Shown: positions 1-8,321, counted from the stretch's first letter. The stretch is 64,000 nt of DNA from CALXVA01 sp944392465 (GCA_963931155.1 OZ006978.1:124001-188000); one strand, 5' to 3'. Numbers and translations: made by a program. The notes: a model not told the origin generated them from the sequence alone.

Positions 1-982
1 CATAACTTGTCCTATATTTTAACTTTCCTAATAACTTTACTAAATCTGGATGTAATCCAACAACTCCAGTTTCTAAAACTGCTCTTTCTCCTTCTTCTTT
101 TATAGTTTCTTCAACTTCCTCTTTAGCCTTTTCTACCATTTCCTCAATCTTAGCTGGATGTATTCTTCCATCTTCGATTAATTTTTCTAATGCAATTTTA
201 GCAACTTCTCTTCTAAGTGGATCAAATCCTGATATTACAACAGCTTCTGGAGTATCATCTATAATCAAGTCAATGCCAGTTAATGTTTCTAATGCTTTTA
301 TATTTCTACCTTCTCTACCTATAATTCTTCCTTTCATATCATCATTTGGAAGTGATACGATAGAAACAGTTGTTTCTGATGTATGATCTGCAGCACATTT
401 TTGTATTGCATATCCAACTATTTCTCTTGCCTTCTTAATTGCCTCTTCTTTTGTTTTATTCTCAATATCTCGGATTACAGCTGCTTTTTCTGCAGTAATT
501 GTCTTTTCTACTTCAGAAAGCAATCTGCTTTTAGCCTCTTCTGAAGATAAACCAGAAATTCTTTGTAACTCAGCCATTTGTTTTTCAGCAATTTCATCTA
601 ACTCATTTTTCTTATCCTCAAGCATTTTATCTTTGTCAAATAAGTCTTTTTCTTTTCTCTCCATTGCTTCAATTTTCTTTTCTAAATTTTCTTCTTTCTG
701 AATCAATCTTCTTTCTTGATTTTGTACTTCGCCCCTTCTTTCTCTAATCTCCTCATCTAAATCTTTTCTCGCACTTAATATTTCTTCTTTAGCTTTGAAA
801 ATTTCTTCCTTTTTATTATTTTCAGCTTCAACTTTAGCCATATCAAGTATTCTTTGTGCTTCACTTTCTGCACTCTTTAATTTAGATTCAGCAATTCTTT
901 TTCTTATAAATACACCCACAAAGGTAAATATAATTGCTGTGATTAGAAATACGGCGATATTGATTACTATGTCCATAATCAT
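1..982 (-). CDS. rny: Ribonuclease Y, C-terminus outside the window
   Basis: RNase Y is the membrane-anchored endoribonuclease that initiates mRNA decay in Gram-positive bacteria. About 327 codons are visible. One hydrophobic helix (residues ~4-20) is followed by a long, highly charged coiled coil (~25-190) and a KH RNA-binding domain with the GREGRNIKALE signature near residue 220. The catalytic HD domain lies beyond the window edge. I chose ATG 982, which has GAGG five bases upstream; an ATG two codons further on (976) is also possible. The family call rests on the TM-coiled coil-KH order and the signature, and is secure. Confidence 0.95.
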   Translation of the reverse strand, partial: MIMDIVINIAVFLITAIIFTFVGVFIRKRIAESKLKSAESEAQRILDMAKVEAENNKKEEIFKAKEEILSARKDLDEEIRERRGEVQNQERRLIQKEENLEKKIEAMERKEKDLFDKDKMLEDKKNELDEIAEKQMAELQRISGLSSEEAKSRLLSEVEKTITAEKAAVIRDIENKTKEEAIKKAREIVGYAIQKCAADHTSETTVSIVSLPNDDMKGRIIGREGRNIKALETLTGIDLIIDDTPEAVVISGFDPLRREVAKIALEKLIEDGRIHPAKIEEMVEKAKEEVEETIKEEGERAVLETGVVGLHPDLVKLLGKLKYRTSY

Positions 983-1110
983 TTACACCTCTTTCTATAT
1001 ATTTAATTTTCAATGTACAGTAAATATATCTTCTAATTAATTAATATATTTGTCCTACATATATATTTTATATTTATTATTGTCAACTGTCAAGTTATTT
1101 CTACACAAAA

Positions 1111-1180
1111 TTGTCACTTTGGGGGACAGGCTCTTTTCCGCCATGTTTGTCACCTTTGGGGACAGGCTCTTTTCTGCCAT
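1111..1180. repeat. REP-like repeat, two units in tandem
   Basis: Two near-identical ~35-bp units with the core TTTGGGGACAGGCTCTTTTC, each preceded by TTGTCAC or similar, stand head to tail. A second pair of the same units is at 33229-33289. The type (GTCAC...GGGGACAGG, intergenic, paired) resembles the short interspersed repeats associated with REP-associated (RAYT/IS200-like) transposases. No such transposase is in this window. Confidence 0.7.
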
Positions 1181-1194
1181 GTTTATTTGCACAT

Positions 1195-1232
1195 AGTTGT
1201 AGCGGGCCATCCAATGGTGACCCTCTACAACT
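1195..1232. terminator. Hairpin 3' of the GC-rich ORF
   Basis: AGTTGTAG and CTACAACT form an 8-bp outer stem with further inner pairing (CCAT/ATGG). It begins a few bases after the stop of the 1239-1511 ORF on the minus strand. It lacks a clear U tract, so it may be a terminator or another structured end. Confidence 0.45.
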
Positions 1233-1238
1233 TAACTC

Positions 1239-1511
1239 TTAACGAAACATCAGGTATCCCTTCTTGAGGAAGTAGTTCCTCTCAGACGCAACGCTGAATC
1301 CGAGCAGAATGCCCAGGGACTCAATGGTCCAGCGGACCAGCGTAAACGTCGTAAGGAACTCGACTCCCTTCATGTAGAAGAGAACGGCCTCGATGATCAT
1401 CCCACCCAGGCAAAGCGTTGCCAAGATGTAGATGGACATCCGCATGTACTTACATGCAGGGATGTCGGAGGTCAAAAGCTCGCTCCAAATCGTGTTAAAC
1501 TTCGTAATCAT
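1239..1511 (-). CDS. Small membrane protein of foreign base composition
   Basis: A 90-residue ORF with two hydrophobic segments (~27-47 and ~52-76); I do not recognise a family. An AGAGAGG-like site precedes ATG 1511. Its base composition is far richer in G+C than every neighbouring protein gene, with many codons ending in C or G (ATC, CTG, GTC, TAC), and it uses CGC and CGT arginine codons. It also has an in-frame CGG (codon 24, at 1440-1442) where a +1 shift would quickly hit a stop. It lies between a REP-like repeat and the xerD terminator. Recent horizontal acquisition is the simplest reading; a chance ORF in foreign DNA or an assembly artefact cannot be excluded. Confidence 0.55.
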   Translation of the reverse strand: MITKFNTIWSELLTSDIPACKYMRMSIYILATLCLGGMIIEAVLFYMKGVEFLTTFTLVRWTIESLGILLGFSVASERNYFLKKGYLMFR

Positions 1512-1620
1512 GTTTGAACCTCTCTTTCTATAAAAGGACTGTATGTAAGTATTTTATACTATTTTTTGATAATTTTGTCCACTTTATGTAGACATCTTGA
1601 GTTTTGGGATAAACTTTCTA

Positions 1621-1660
1621 TTTTATCTAATAGGAAATTAGAAATTTCTATTAGATAAAA
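1621..1660. repeat. Inverted repeat (AATAGGAAATT...AATTTCTATT)
   Basis: A near-perfect 18-bp inverted repeat, TTTTATCTAATAGGAAATT facing its complement. A similar hairpin (AATAGGAATTTC...GAAATTTCCTATT, also followed by ATAAAAAAC) occurs at 47261-47290, so this may be a dispersed element of the genome rather than a local terminator. Confidence 0.6.
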
Positions 1661-1663
1661 AAC

Positions 1664-1696
1664 AAACTCAAATTATTAAACAAATAATTTGAGTTT
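1664..1696 (-). terminator. Rho-independent terminator after xerD
   Basis: AAACTCAAATTATT and its complement form a 14-bp stem with a short loop. On the minus strand it is followed by GTTTTTTAT, as expected for an intrinsic terminator 43 bases past the xerD stop. Confidence 0.8.
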
Positions 1697-1738
1697 TCTA
1701 GTATTTTCCTTTTATTTAAAATATTTTTCTAATTTAAA

Positions 1739-2629
1739 TTACGCTCTTGGATGTGTTCTTTTATATATATCTCTTAATCCACTATCCTGAAACTGCATAT
1801 ATACTTGTGTTGAAGAAATATCAGAATGTCCTAACATAGTTTGTATCGCTTTTAAATCTGCTCCGTTTTGAAGTAAATGTGTTGCAAATGAATGTCTTAA
1901 AACATGTGGCGTAATATCTTTTGTAATATGAGCTTGTTCTTTATAGAACTTAACAATTTTCCAAAATCCTTGTCTTGTTAACCTTTTTCCATTTACATTA
2001 ACAAAAAGAGCTTTTTCATTTTCATCTTTAATCATTATTGGTCTTGCTTCTTTAATATATTCATTTAAAGCTGCTATAGAAATTGAACCAAGAGGTATAT
2101 TTCTTTGTTTTGTGGCAGAGCTACAAGTAATAAAGCCTTGTTCAATGTTAACATCATCTACGTTTAAAGATATTATTTCTGTAACTCTCATCCCTGTTGC
2201 ATAAGCTACTTCTAGCATAGCTTTATCTCTAGTTCCTTTTAAATCTACATCTTTAGGTTGACTTAATAAATTTTCAACTTCTTCTGATGTTAATACACAT
2301 GGAACTCTTTTTTCTACTTTTGGTGATTGTATATTTTCAGTTGGGTCATGTTTAATTTTCTTTACTCTAACTAGATATTGATAAAAAGATCTGATAGAAG
2401 CCAGACTTCTTGATATTGTTGAAGTCTTTTTTCCCATATCTTGTAAATGTTTTAAATAATCTGTTATTTTTTGGGCATCTGCTTTCGCATAATTAATTTT
2501 ATTTTGACTTACGTAACTCTCATATTGATGAATATCTCTACTATATGATTGTAGTGTATTATTTGATACTCTTTTTTCGTTTTGTAAAAAATCCAAAAAT
2601 TGTTTAATCTGTTTTTCCATTCTTGCCAT
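1739..2629 (-). CDS. xerD: Site-specific tyrosine recombinase XerD
   Basis: A 296-residue integrase-family recombinase that resolves chromosome dimers at dif with its partner XerC. The N-terminal SAM-like core-binding domain covers ~5-90 and the catalytic domain ~110-290. Catalytic residues visible are Arg in ATGMRVTEI, the HxxR of HVLRHSFATHLL, the His of LGHSDISSTQVY and the nucleophilic Tyr of QVYMQF. Length is typical. It is transcribed after spoIIM, the same neighbourhood as in Bacillus (spoIIM-xerD). A GGGG-type RBS precedes ATG 2629; the ATG three codons later is an alternative. Confidence 0.93.
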   Translation of the reverse strand: MARMEKQIKQFLDFLQNEKRVSNNTLQSYSRDIHQYESYVSQNKINYAKADAQKITDYLKHLQDMGKKTSTISRSLASIRSFYQYLVRVKKIKHDPTENIQSPKVEKRVPCVLTSEEVENLLSQPKDVDLKGTRDKAMLEVAYATGMRVTEIISLNVDDVNIEQGFITCSSATKQRNIPLGSISIAALNEYIKEARPIMIKDENEKALFVNVNGKRLTRQGFWKIVKFYKEQAHITKDITPHVLRHSFATHLLQNGADLKAIQTMLGHSDISSTQVYMQFQDSGLRDIYKRTHPRA

Positions 2630-2751
2630 TACCCCTTCTTCTTTTATAATATCTAATTCTTTTATAATTTACATAAACATCAACTATGTTATATCATAAT
2701 TATTGTTAAATTGCAAATGGATTTTAAATTTTTTTGTATTTTTTTGAGTAT

Positions 2752-3399
2752 TTATATTGAGCTTATGGTTAACATAAGGATGTTCGTTGAAACATATACT
2801 TCTATCAAAGATGAAATACATAAAAGTAAAAACAATATAATTGATATGATTGTATGTCTTATTATTTCTATCTTAATATTTTCTCTTCTTTTATCTTTCA
2901 TAATTGATTTATACAGCTTTATACAACTTACTGTCATAAAGATTATTACAGGTATAAATATTAAATTGTGCAAAAAAATAGTTGATAGCAAAAATATTAT
3001 ACCTTTTTGTGTACCTAAAACAGCAATCACTGCTGAAACAGTATACCCAATACAAAAACTTCTATATATTAATATTCCAAGCACTATTGGAATTCCCACT
3101 ACTGCTAGCCCTAAAAACCACATACTTAAAATAAGCAATAAATTATCTAATAAACATTTTTTTAGTAATTGAATTTTATCTATATGATAATCCTGTTTTA
3201 GTGAATTTATAAATCCCATTATATATTCATTAACTTCTGTAAGTTCAGGTTCATTTATATTATTTACAAAAATAACACCTAATGTTATTCCTATAATGAA
3301 TAATAAAATAATCACCGCATATATTTTTATATTTTTATAAACATGATTTAATATAACACTTTTTAAATCACTTTTTCTTCCTTTACGTTTTTCTCTCAT
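2752..3399 (-). CDS. spoIIM: Stage II sporulation protein M
   Basis: A 215-residue polytopic membrane protein of the SpoIIM family. In sporulating Firmicutes it forms the DMP complex with SpoIID and SpoIIP, which remodels peptidoglycan during engulfment. About five hydrophobic segments are visible: ~26-46, ~88-110, ~115-137, ~139-160 and ~185-207. The N-terminus is basic (KRKGRKSDLK). An AGGAGA site lies just before ATG 3399. Its position between an EndoQ-like gene and xerD matches the usual clostridial order and supports a spore-forming host. Confidence 0.9.
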   Translation of the reverse strand: MREKRKGRKSDLKSVILNHVYKNIKIYAVIILLFIIGITLGVIFVNNINEPELTEVNEYIMGFINSLKQDYHIDKIQLLKKCLLDNLLLILSMWFLGLAVVGIPIVLGILIYRSFCIGYTVSAVIAVLGTQKGIIFLLSTIFLHNLIFIPVIIFMTVSCIKLYKSIMKDKRRENIKIEIIRHTIISIILFLLLCISSLIEVYVSTNILMLTISSI

Positions 3400-3528
3400 T
3401 TTTTCTCCTAGACATTAAAATTTATTTATACATAATGTCTATTCAATAAAATGATTTTTAGAACCATTTTGTTTTCATAATAAATAATTTTTTATGAAAC
3501 TTGCTTTTTTATTACTATATCCCATATT

Positions 3529-4722
3529 TTAGCTTGCTGTTAGTTTGCCATAAACTCCGCCTCCACCAGACTGTATTTTTACATTTCCTTCTCGTGCTGA
3601 TATAACCGTATTTGCTATTTTTTCTCCTACTACCGCTTCAATGTCATCTTTTGATAGTTTGTGAAGTATTGTCATTTCTGTATGGAAATTGTTCAATAAT
3701 TTATCTATTGTTTTATTTCCAAGTCCTGGCATAAATGTAAGAGGAATCTGATAAATATATGGTGGTCTAAATTTTGGACTTTTTGTTGTCTCTTTATCTT
3801 TTATAATTTCTATTCTATCAAAAACCCCCATAGTTATTTTACTACTATCACAATCCGGACATCTTGTAACAGGTGCTTTTCCTTCTATTGGTTTGCCACA
3901 TTTTTCACAAAAAGTTCTATGGTATTTCCCAAGTTTTGGATCTAATCCATAATTTGCTAAAATTTTTCTTCCATCCTGATTTTTTAGTGCCTTTAAGACT
4001 TCTTTAAAACTAATACAATCTAATAACATCTTATTGTATTCTCTTGCTATTTTTGGAAGTGAATGTGCATCAGAATTTGTTAAAAATGTACGAGTTTCAA
4101 GTTCTGATATTTCATCTGCTAAATATGTATCTGAACTTAGTCCTAATTCTATTGCAAAAATTTTATCAAATTTTTCTTTAAATATTCTTTCTAGTCTACT
4201 TGTACAATTTCCATAAAAGCTCTTATGTGGTGTAAATGCATGTGCTGGTATTAACACTCCATTATATTTTTCTACTATATCTACTAATTCATATGCTGAT
4301 ATGTTCGCTCTTTGAGAGCTTAATGTAATGTTATGTATATGATGTGACATTTCTTTAGAAAAACCTTTTATATCTTTTAAACTTGGAAAATAACATAAAT
4401 TATGTGCACTACCTGTTTTTCCTTCATCATTTATTTCTGAAGTTTCGATTTCACTTCCCAAAATTATACATACCTTATCTTTATATATAATTCCACCATC
4501 ATCTATTTCATATGCTTCCCCAGTTTTTAAAAAGTTTTCTATGTCTTCAATCACGTATGGTGATGCACAATCTATTATTCCTACTATATCTATACCTTTT
4601 CTTTCTGCACATTCTTTTGCTATATTGGCAAAGTTTAAACTCCTTGCCGCTGTAATTTTTATTGGTTTTCCATTTTCGCTTCTTCCTATATGTACATGTA
4701 AGTCTGCAAATATTTCGTTCAT
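3529..4722 (-). CDS. Endonuclease Q-like PHP-domain nuclease
   Basis: A 397-residue protein of the EndoQ family, known in Thermococcales and some Bacillus, which cuts DNA 5' of deaminated bases. The N-terminal PHP metal-binding domain begins FADLHVHIGRS and continues with ILGSEIETSE, PAHAFTPHK and FLTNSDAHS. A four-cysteine zinc finger (CEKCGKP...RCPDC, ~277-295) and a helix-hairpin-helix (PGLGNKTIDKL, ~333) follow, the domain order described for EndoQ. ATG 4722 was chosen because GGAGGG lies just upstream; ATG 4734 overlaps that site. It precedes spoIIM. The family call is good; activity on deaminated DNA is inferred. Confidence 0.85.
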   Translation of the reverse strand: MNEIFADLHVHIGRSENGKPIKITAARSLNFANIAKECAERKGIDIVGIIDCASPYVIEDIENFLKTGEAYEIDDGGIIYKDKVCIILGSEIETSEINDEGKTGSAHNLCYFPSLKDIKGFSKEMSHHIHNITLSSQRANISAYELVDIVEKYNGVLIPAHAFTPHKSFYGNCTSRLERIFKEKFDKIFAIELGLSSDTYLADEISELETRTFLTNSDAHSLPKIAREYNKMLLDCISFKEVLKALKNQDGRKILANYGLDPKLGKYHRTFCEKCGKPIEGKAPVTRCPDCDSSKITMGVFDRIEIIKDKETTKSPKFRPPYIYQIPLTFMPGLGNKTIDKLLNNFHTEMTILHKLSKDDIEAVVGEKIANTVISAREGNVKIQSGGGGVYGKLTAS

Positions 4723-4766
4723 TTTTCCCTCCATTTAAGTAAATCTACACTTTAATAATTTTTTTA

Positions 4767-5252
4767 TTATTTATGAATTGCATTTTTTATAATTCTAATA
4801 AATTTTTTATACCATTTTTCTTTTGGTACTTTCATTATTTTGTTCATTTCTTTTTCAATTTCATTAACATCTTTATAATATTGTTTATTATCGATAACTT
4901 CTTTTACTTTATTTTCATTGTTGCTGAATTTTTTAGGAAAATTGTAATATGGTCTAGCAAAATTTTCTTTTTTCTTATTCTCTTTTTCTTTTAAGATAGA
5001 GTTTTCCATATTTTTTATAATTTTCTTTTCGTCATCTGATGCTAAATAGTCTGTGTATATCACAGATAATATTTTTTCCGTGTCTTCTAATAATTTTATA
5101 TCATCAAGACTTTCATCATCTATTTCAAATTTATAAGAAGTATCCATATTGTTCTTTATGCCTTCAATTAAACTGTCTGGTATTTTCCTTTTTAGTTCTT
5201 CTGGCAACATTTCTATAAATCTATATGTCTCTGTATACGCTTTTTTATCCAT
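4767..5252 (-). CDS. Hypothetical protein coupled to the helicase gene
   Basis: A 161-residue, highly charged protein that I cannot assign. The N-terminus reads MDKKAYTETYRFIEMLPEEL, with the LPEELKRKIPDSLI stretch typical of small clostridial proteins of unknown role; the C-terminal half is lysine/asparagine-rich and ends in a basic helix. Its ATG overlaps the helicase stop codon by eight bases (ATGGATAA), so translational coupling is likely; a TTG 24 bases upstream is a weaker start. The overlap suggests it acts with the helicase, but nothing in its sequence says how. Confidence 0.7.
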   Translation of the reverse strand: MDKKAYTETYRFIEMLPEELKRKIPDSLIEGIKNNMDTSYKFEIDDESLDDIKLLEDTEKILSVIYTDYLASDDEKKIIKNMENSILKEKENKKKENFARPYYNFPKKFSNNENKVKEVIDNKQYYKDVNEIEKEMNKIMKVPKEKWYKKFIRIIKNAIHK

Positions 5253-8200
5253 CACTTGTTTCTCTACCTTTCTCAAGAGTCATTTGAATTTGACTTAATT
5301 CTTCCCTAGTTGATTGGTTGTCTCCTACATGTTTTCTAACACTTTTTTGCATACTTTTTTCAAGTGCCTCGGCCTTTCTCTGTTCTTCAAATTTTCTTAG
5401 TATAGCAATTTGTTCTCTGTACTGCACATATTCTTCTGGTAATTCATCTATTGGTATCCCGCTCACATGCTTTAAGTGCTTCTCTTAAAGTAGATTTCTC
5501 CCATCTTTGATACAACTTAACTTCTCTTTTTTCTTCTTCTGTCATATCACTAACTTTTAATCGTTTACCTTGCTTTTTTATTGTACCTCTTGGTAGTTTT
5601 CCATCATGAGCCTCTAGCCATTCTATTACTTCTTCTTCTACGCTTTCCTTTTCCATGCCTATTCCATATGTTCTTAAGGTTTCTATTTGCTCGGTATAAT
5701 TTTGATATTTTTCAGGAATCTCATCTATTGGTATTCCGCCTACATTCTTCAATGGCTTCTCTTTCGCCTGACCTTAACCAATTATAATATAAATTAACTT
5801 CATATATTTCAGCTTCTGTCATTTCAACTCTTTTAGCTTGTTTTCCGCCCTTACTTATAATCGATCTAGGCATATTGCCATCATGGGTTTCTAACCAATC
5901 TATTATTTGGTCAAAAACAGTTTCTTCTTTAAGTCCTAAACCATATTCCCTCAATGTAGCTATTTGTTCTTTATACTGAGTATATTGCTCTGGCAATTTA
6001 TCTAATGGTATTCCAGTACATGCAATTAATGCTTTCCTTTCAGGAGATTTAATCCACATTTTATATAATTTTATTGATGCTAATTGTTCTTCTGTTAGTT
6101 CTTTTGTTTTTAAAACTCTATTATTATTTCTGAAAGTTCCCTTCGGCATATTACCATCATGAGTTTCTAACCATTCTATTATTTGGTTAAAAACAGGTTC
6201 TTCTTTAAGTCCTAAACCATATTCTCTCAATGTAGCTATTTGTTCTTTATACTGAGCATATTGCTCTGGCAATTCGTCTAATGATATTCCAGTACATGCA
6301 ATTAATGCTTTCCTTAATGCAGATTTACCCCATTCTGCTCTTAATCTAACCTCACTTAATTCTTCTTTTGACATTTCCTTTCTATTTAAATCTACTCCGT
6401 TTTTTATAATATGAGAAAGAGGCATCCTTCCGATCATGTGTTTCCATCCATTCTGTTAATCTTTCTGCTAAAGTTTTTCTTTTAACACCTAACCCTCGTT
6501 TTCTTAATTCTGCTATTTGCTTTTTAAAATAAATACTTTTTCCTTTTAATTCATCTAATGGTACTCCGTATTGATTCTTCTAAAAACTTTTTTTCTGGTG
6601 ACTTTTGCCATCTTAGGGCTAAATCTTTTTCCTCTAATTCTTCTTTTGTTAATTCTGATTTATTTAGGTGTCTTCCTCTTTTTCCTGTAGAAAAATAATA
6701 TCTTGGCATTATTCCGATTATGTGTATCTAACCATTCTATTATCTCTTTATATGCTGTTAATCCCAACCCATATTCTCTAAGCTTTGCAATATGATTTCC
6801 ATACTCTTGATATTCCTTTGGAAGCATATCTAATGATATACCGTTTACATGCTTCTAATGCTCTTCTATCTGCTGAAACTTGCCATCTAGCATATAGATT
6901 AACTTCATACTTTTCTTCATCTGTCATATTTTCTACCGTAGATTGAATACCATTTTTTCTTATAGAATATCTAGGCATATTTCCATTATGAGTTTCTAAC
7001 CAATTTATAATTTCCTGATATGTTTGTTTACTATTATATTTAAGTTCTTCACCAATTTCTCTTAATAATCCTACTAGCTCAATTTCGTCACTTGTAAATT
7101 TAAACAAATCATATGAATTTTTTTCTCCATTTGCTCTAATAGCTTGCTCTAATTCATTAAAAGTATCAATCTGTCTTAACCAATTGTTCACTACATCTAT
7201 TATTACAGTTTCGCCTGCACTTCTATCTGCTGATAAAACTCTTCCTATTTGTTGTTTATACAATATAGAAGAATCTGTTGGTCTAAATTGAACCTCGCCA
7301 TCTATTCCTTCAATATGCCTTCCTTCATTTAGCATATCTACACAAAATAGTAGATTTAAAGCATCTCCATTTTTTCTTGCCTCAAACTCCTCAATTGTCT
7401 TTCTATTTTCTCTTTGCGTTTTTCCTTGCTCATCATCATTACTTATTACATAATCAACATTAATATTTTTATTAACCTGTCCAAAAATTTCATTTACATG
7501 AGACATTTTATCAAACATCTCTTGTCTATCGGTACAAAAAACAATATATTTTCCATTCTTTTTCGTCATGGCCTGTTCTATAATATCAGATAAGCCTGGT
7601 GCATTATTTATTATTGCATTTAATTTCTCAAATTTTTCTAATAATTTTTGCCTTCTATTTTCATCCTTAGTTAGTTCAATCGCTTCTCTTAATTCTCTAG
7701 CATAACCTTGTAATTCAGAAATAACTCTAACATATTTAGCACCATTTAAAACTACTTCTCCTTCTTTTTGACCACTAAGTGCATCAGTTAAACTCATTTC
7801 ATAAACTACATCTTCTCCAAATCTTTCATATGCCATATTTCTTTTATCTGTTCTCTCTGGAGTTGCAGACATTCCGATTATCTTTGCAGAAGGATTTGCT
7901 TCAATTAAAGAATCTATTCCTTGTTCCCATTTTTCAGCACCCATTCTATGAATTTCATCAAATACAATTATATCTGGATGAATATCTGCAATATCTCTGG
8001 CTAAAGCAATTTTTTGATAGGTTACAGCTCTAAAATTAGGCATAGTTTTTTTGCTTACGCCTTCTCCGTCTAATATATAAATACTAATATATTTTTTTAT
8101 TTGGTTAATTATTTCAATATTAGGGCTTACATATAAAACTGTTTTATCTGGATTTTCTTCTATATATTTAAGGACAGGAAAACTTTTTCCGCACCCAACA

Positions 8201-8295
8201 GGAAAAACATATGCTGCTCTTCCTTTTTCCTCCAAAGCTTTTTTCATTAATTCATATGCCCTTTGTTGATGTCTATATACCAAGTTTACTGGCAT
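5245..8295 (-). CDS. DEAD/DEAH-type helicase with tandem repeats, six +1 frameshifts at CGG
   Basis: Read continuously with a +1 shift at six in-frame CGG codons (6841-6843, 6714-6716, 6566-6568, 6430-6432, 5736-5738, 5459-5461), this is one 1014-residue protein. The N-terminal ~375 residues are a superfamily 2 helicase: Walker A PVGCGKS (~33-38), DEIH (113-116), MSAT (~143) and motif VI QQIGRVLSADR (~350). The rest is about six ~110-residue repeats alternating 'WLETHDGNMPR', 'Y..W..S..R.AL.AC' and 'GIPLDELPE.Y..Y..QI..LR.YGLG'. Without shifting, translation ends after 505 residues. ATG 8295 has GGGAG nine bases upstream. The stop overlaps the next ORF. Restriction or defence-type helicases have this kind of core, but the substrate is unknown. 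Confidence 0.85.
5459..5461 (-). other. CGG +1 frameshift site 6 (helicase)
   Basis: Context GCA TGT GAG CGG GAT ACC. The incoming frame reaches a stop seven codons later. Read as GAG-CGGG-ATA it gives E-G-I-P-I-D-E-L, matching the repeat consensus, and continues to the stop at 5245. Confidence 0.85.
5736..5738 (-). other. CGG +1 frameshift site 5 (helicase)
   Basis: Context GAA TGT AGG CGG AAT ACC. Unshifted reading stops within a few codons (AAT ACC AAT AGA TGA). Read as AGG-CGGA-ATA it gives R-G-I-P-I-D-E-I-P, the repeat consensus. Confidence 0.85.
6430..6432 (-). other. CGG +1 frameshift site 4 (helicase)
   Basis: Context ACA CAT GAT CGG AAG GAT. Read as GAT-CGGA-AGG-ATG it gives T-H-D-G-R-M-P, equivalent to the THDGNMP of sister repeats, where the glycine is an ordinary GGN codon. 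Confidence 0.85.
6566..6568 (-). other. CGG +1 frameshift site 3 (helicase)
   Basis: Context GAA TCA ATA CGG AGT ACC. Unshifted reading stops four codons later. Read as ATA-CGGA-GTA it gives I-G-V-P-L-D-E-L, the repeat consensus. Confidence 0.85.
6714..6716 (-). other. CGG +1 frameshift site 2 (helicase)
   Basis: Context ACA CAT AAT CGG AAT AAT. Read as AAT-CGGA-ATA-ATG it gives T-H-N-G-I-M-P-R, the same motif as site 4 and as the in-frame repeats. Confidence 0.85.
6841..6843 (-). other. CGG +1 frameshift site 1 (helicase)
   Basis: Context GCA TGT AAA CGG TAT ATC, codon 485 from ATG 8295. Read as AAA-CGGT-ATA it gives K-G-I-S-L-D-M-L-P. A sister repeat has TGT ACT GGA ATA TCA at the same place in the normal frame. 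Confidence 0.85.
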
Positions 8296-8321
8296 AACCA
8301 CTTTCTCCCTTTACTATAATA

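Noticed and set aside
4541..4738. Plus-strand ORFs opposite EndoQ, polA, gpr and other genes
   Set aside because: They mirror conserved minus-strand genes and have no ribosome sites or family motifs.
5459..6843. Helicase frameshifts as sequencing errors or pseudogene decay
   Set aside because: All six shifts have the same sign, the same CGG codon and the same glycine outcome; no stop codons, deletions or shifts of other kinds occur in the restored frame; and unrelated genes show the same pattern. Errors or decay would be mixed. Resequencing is still needed to be final.
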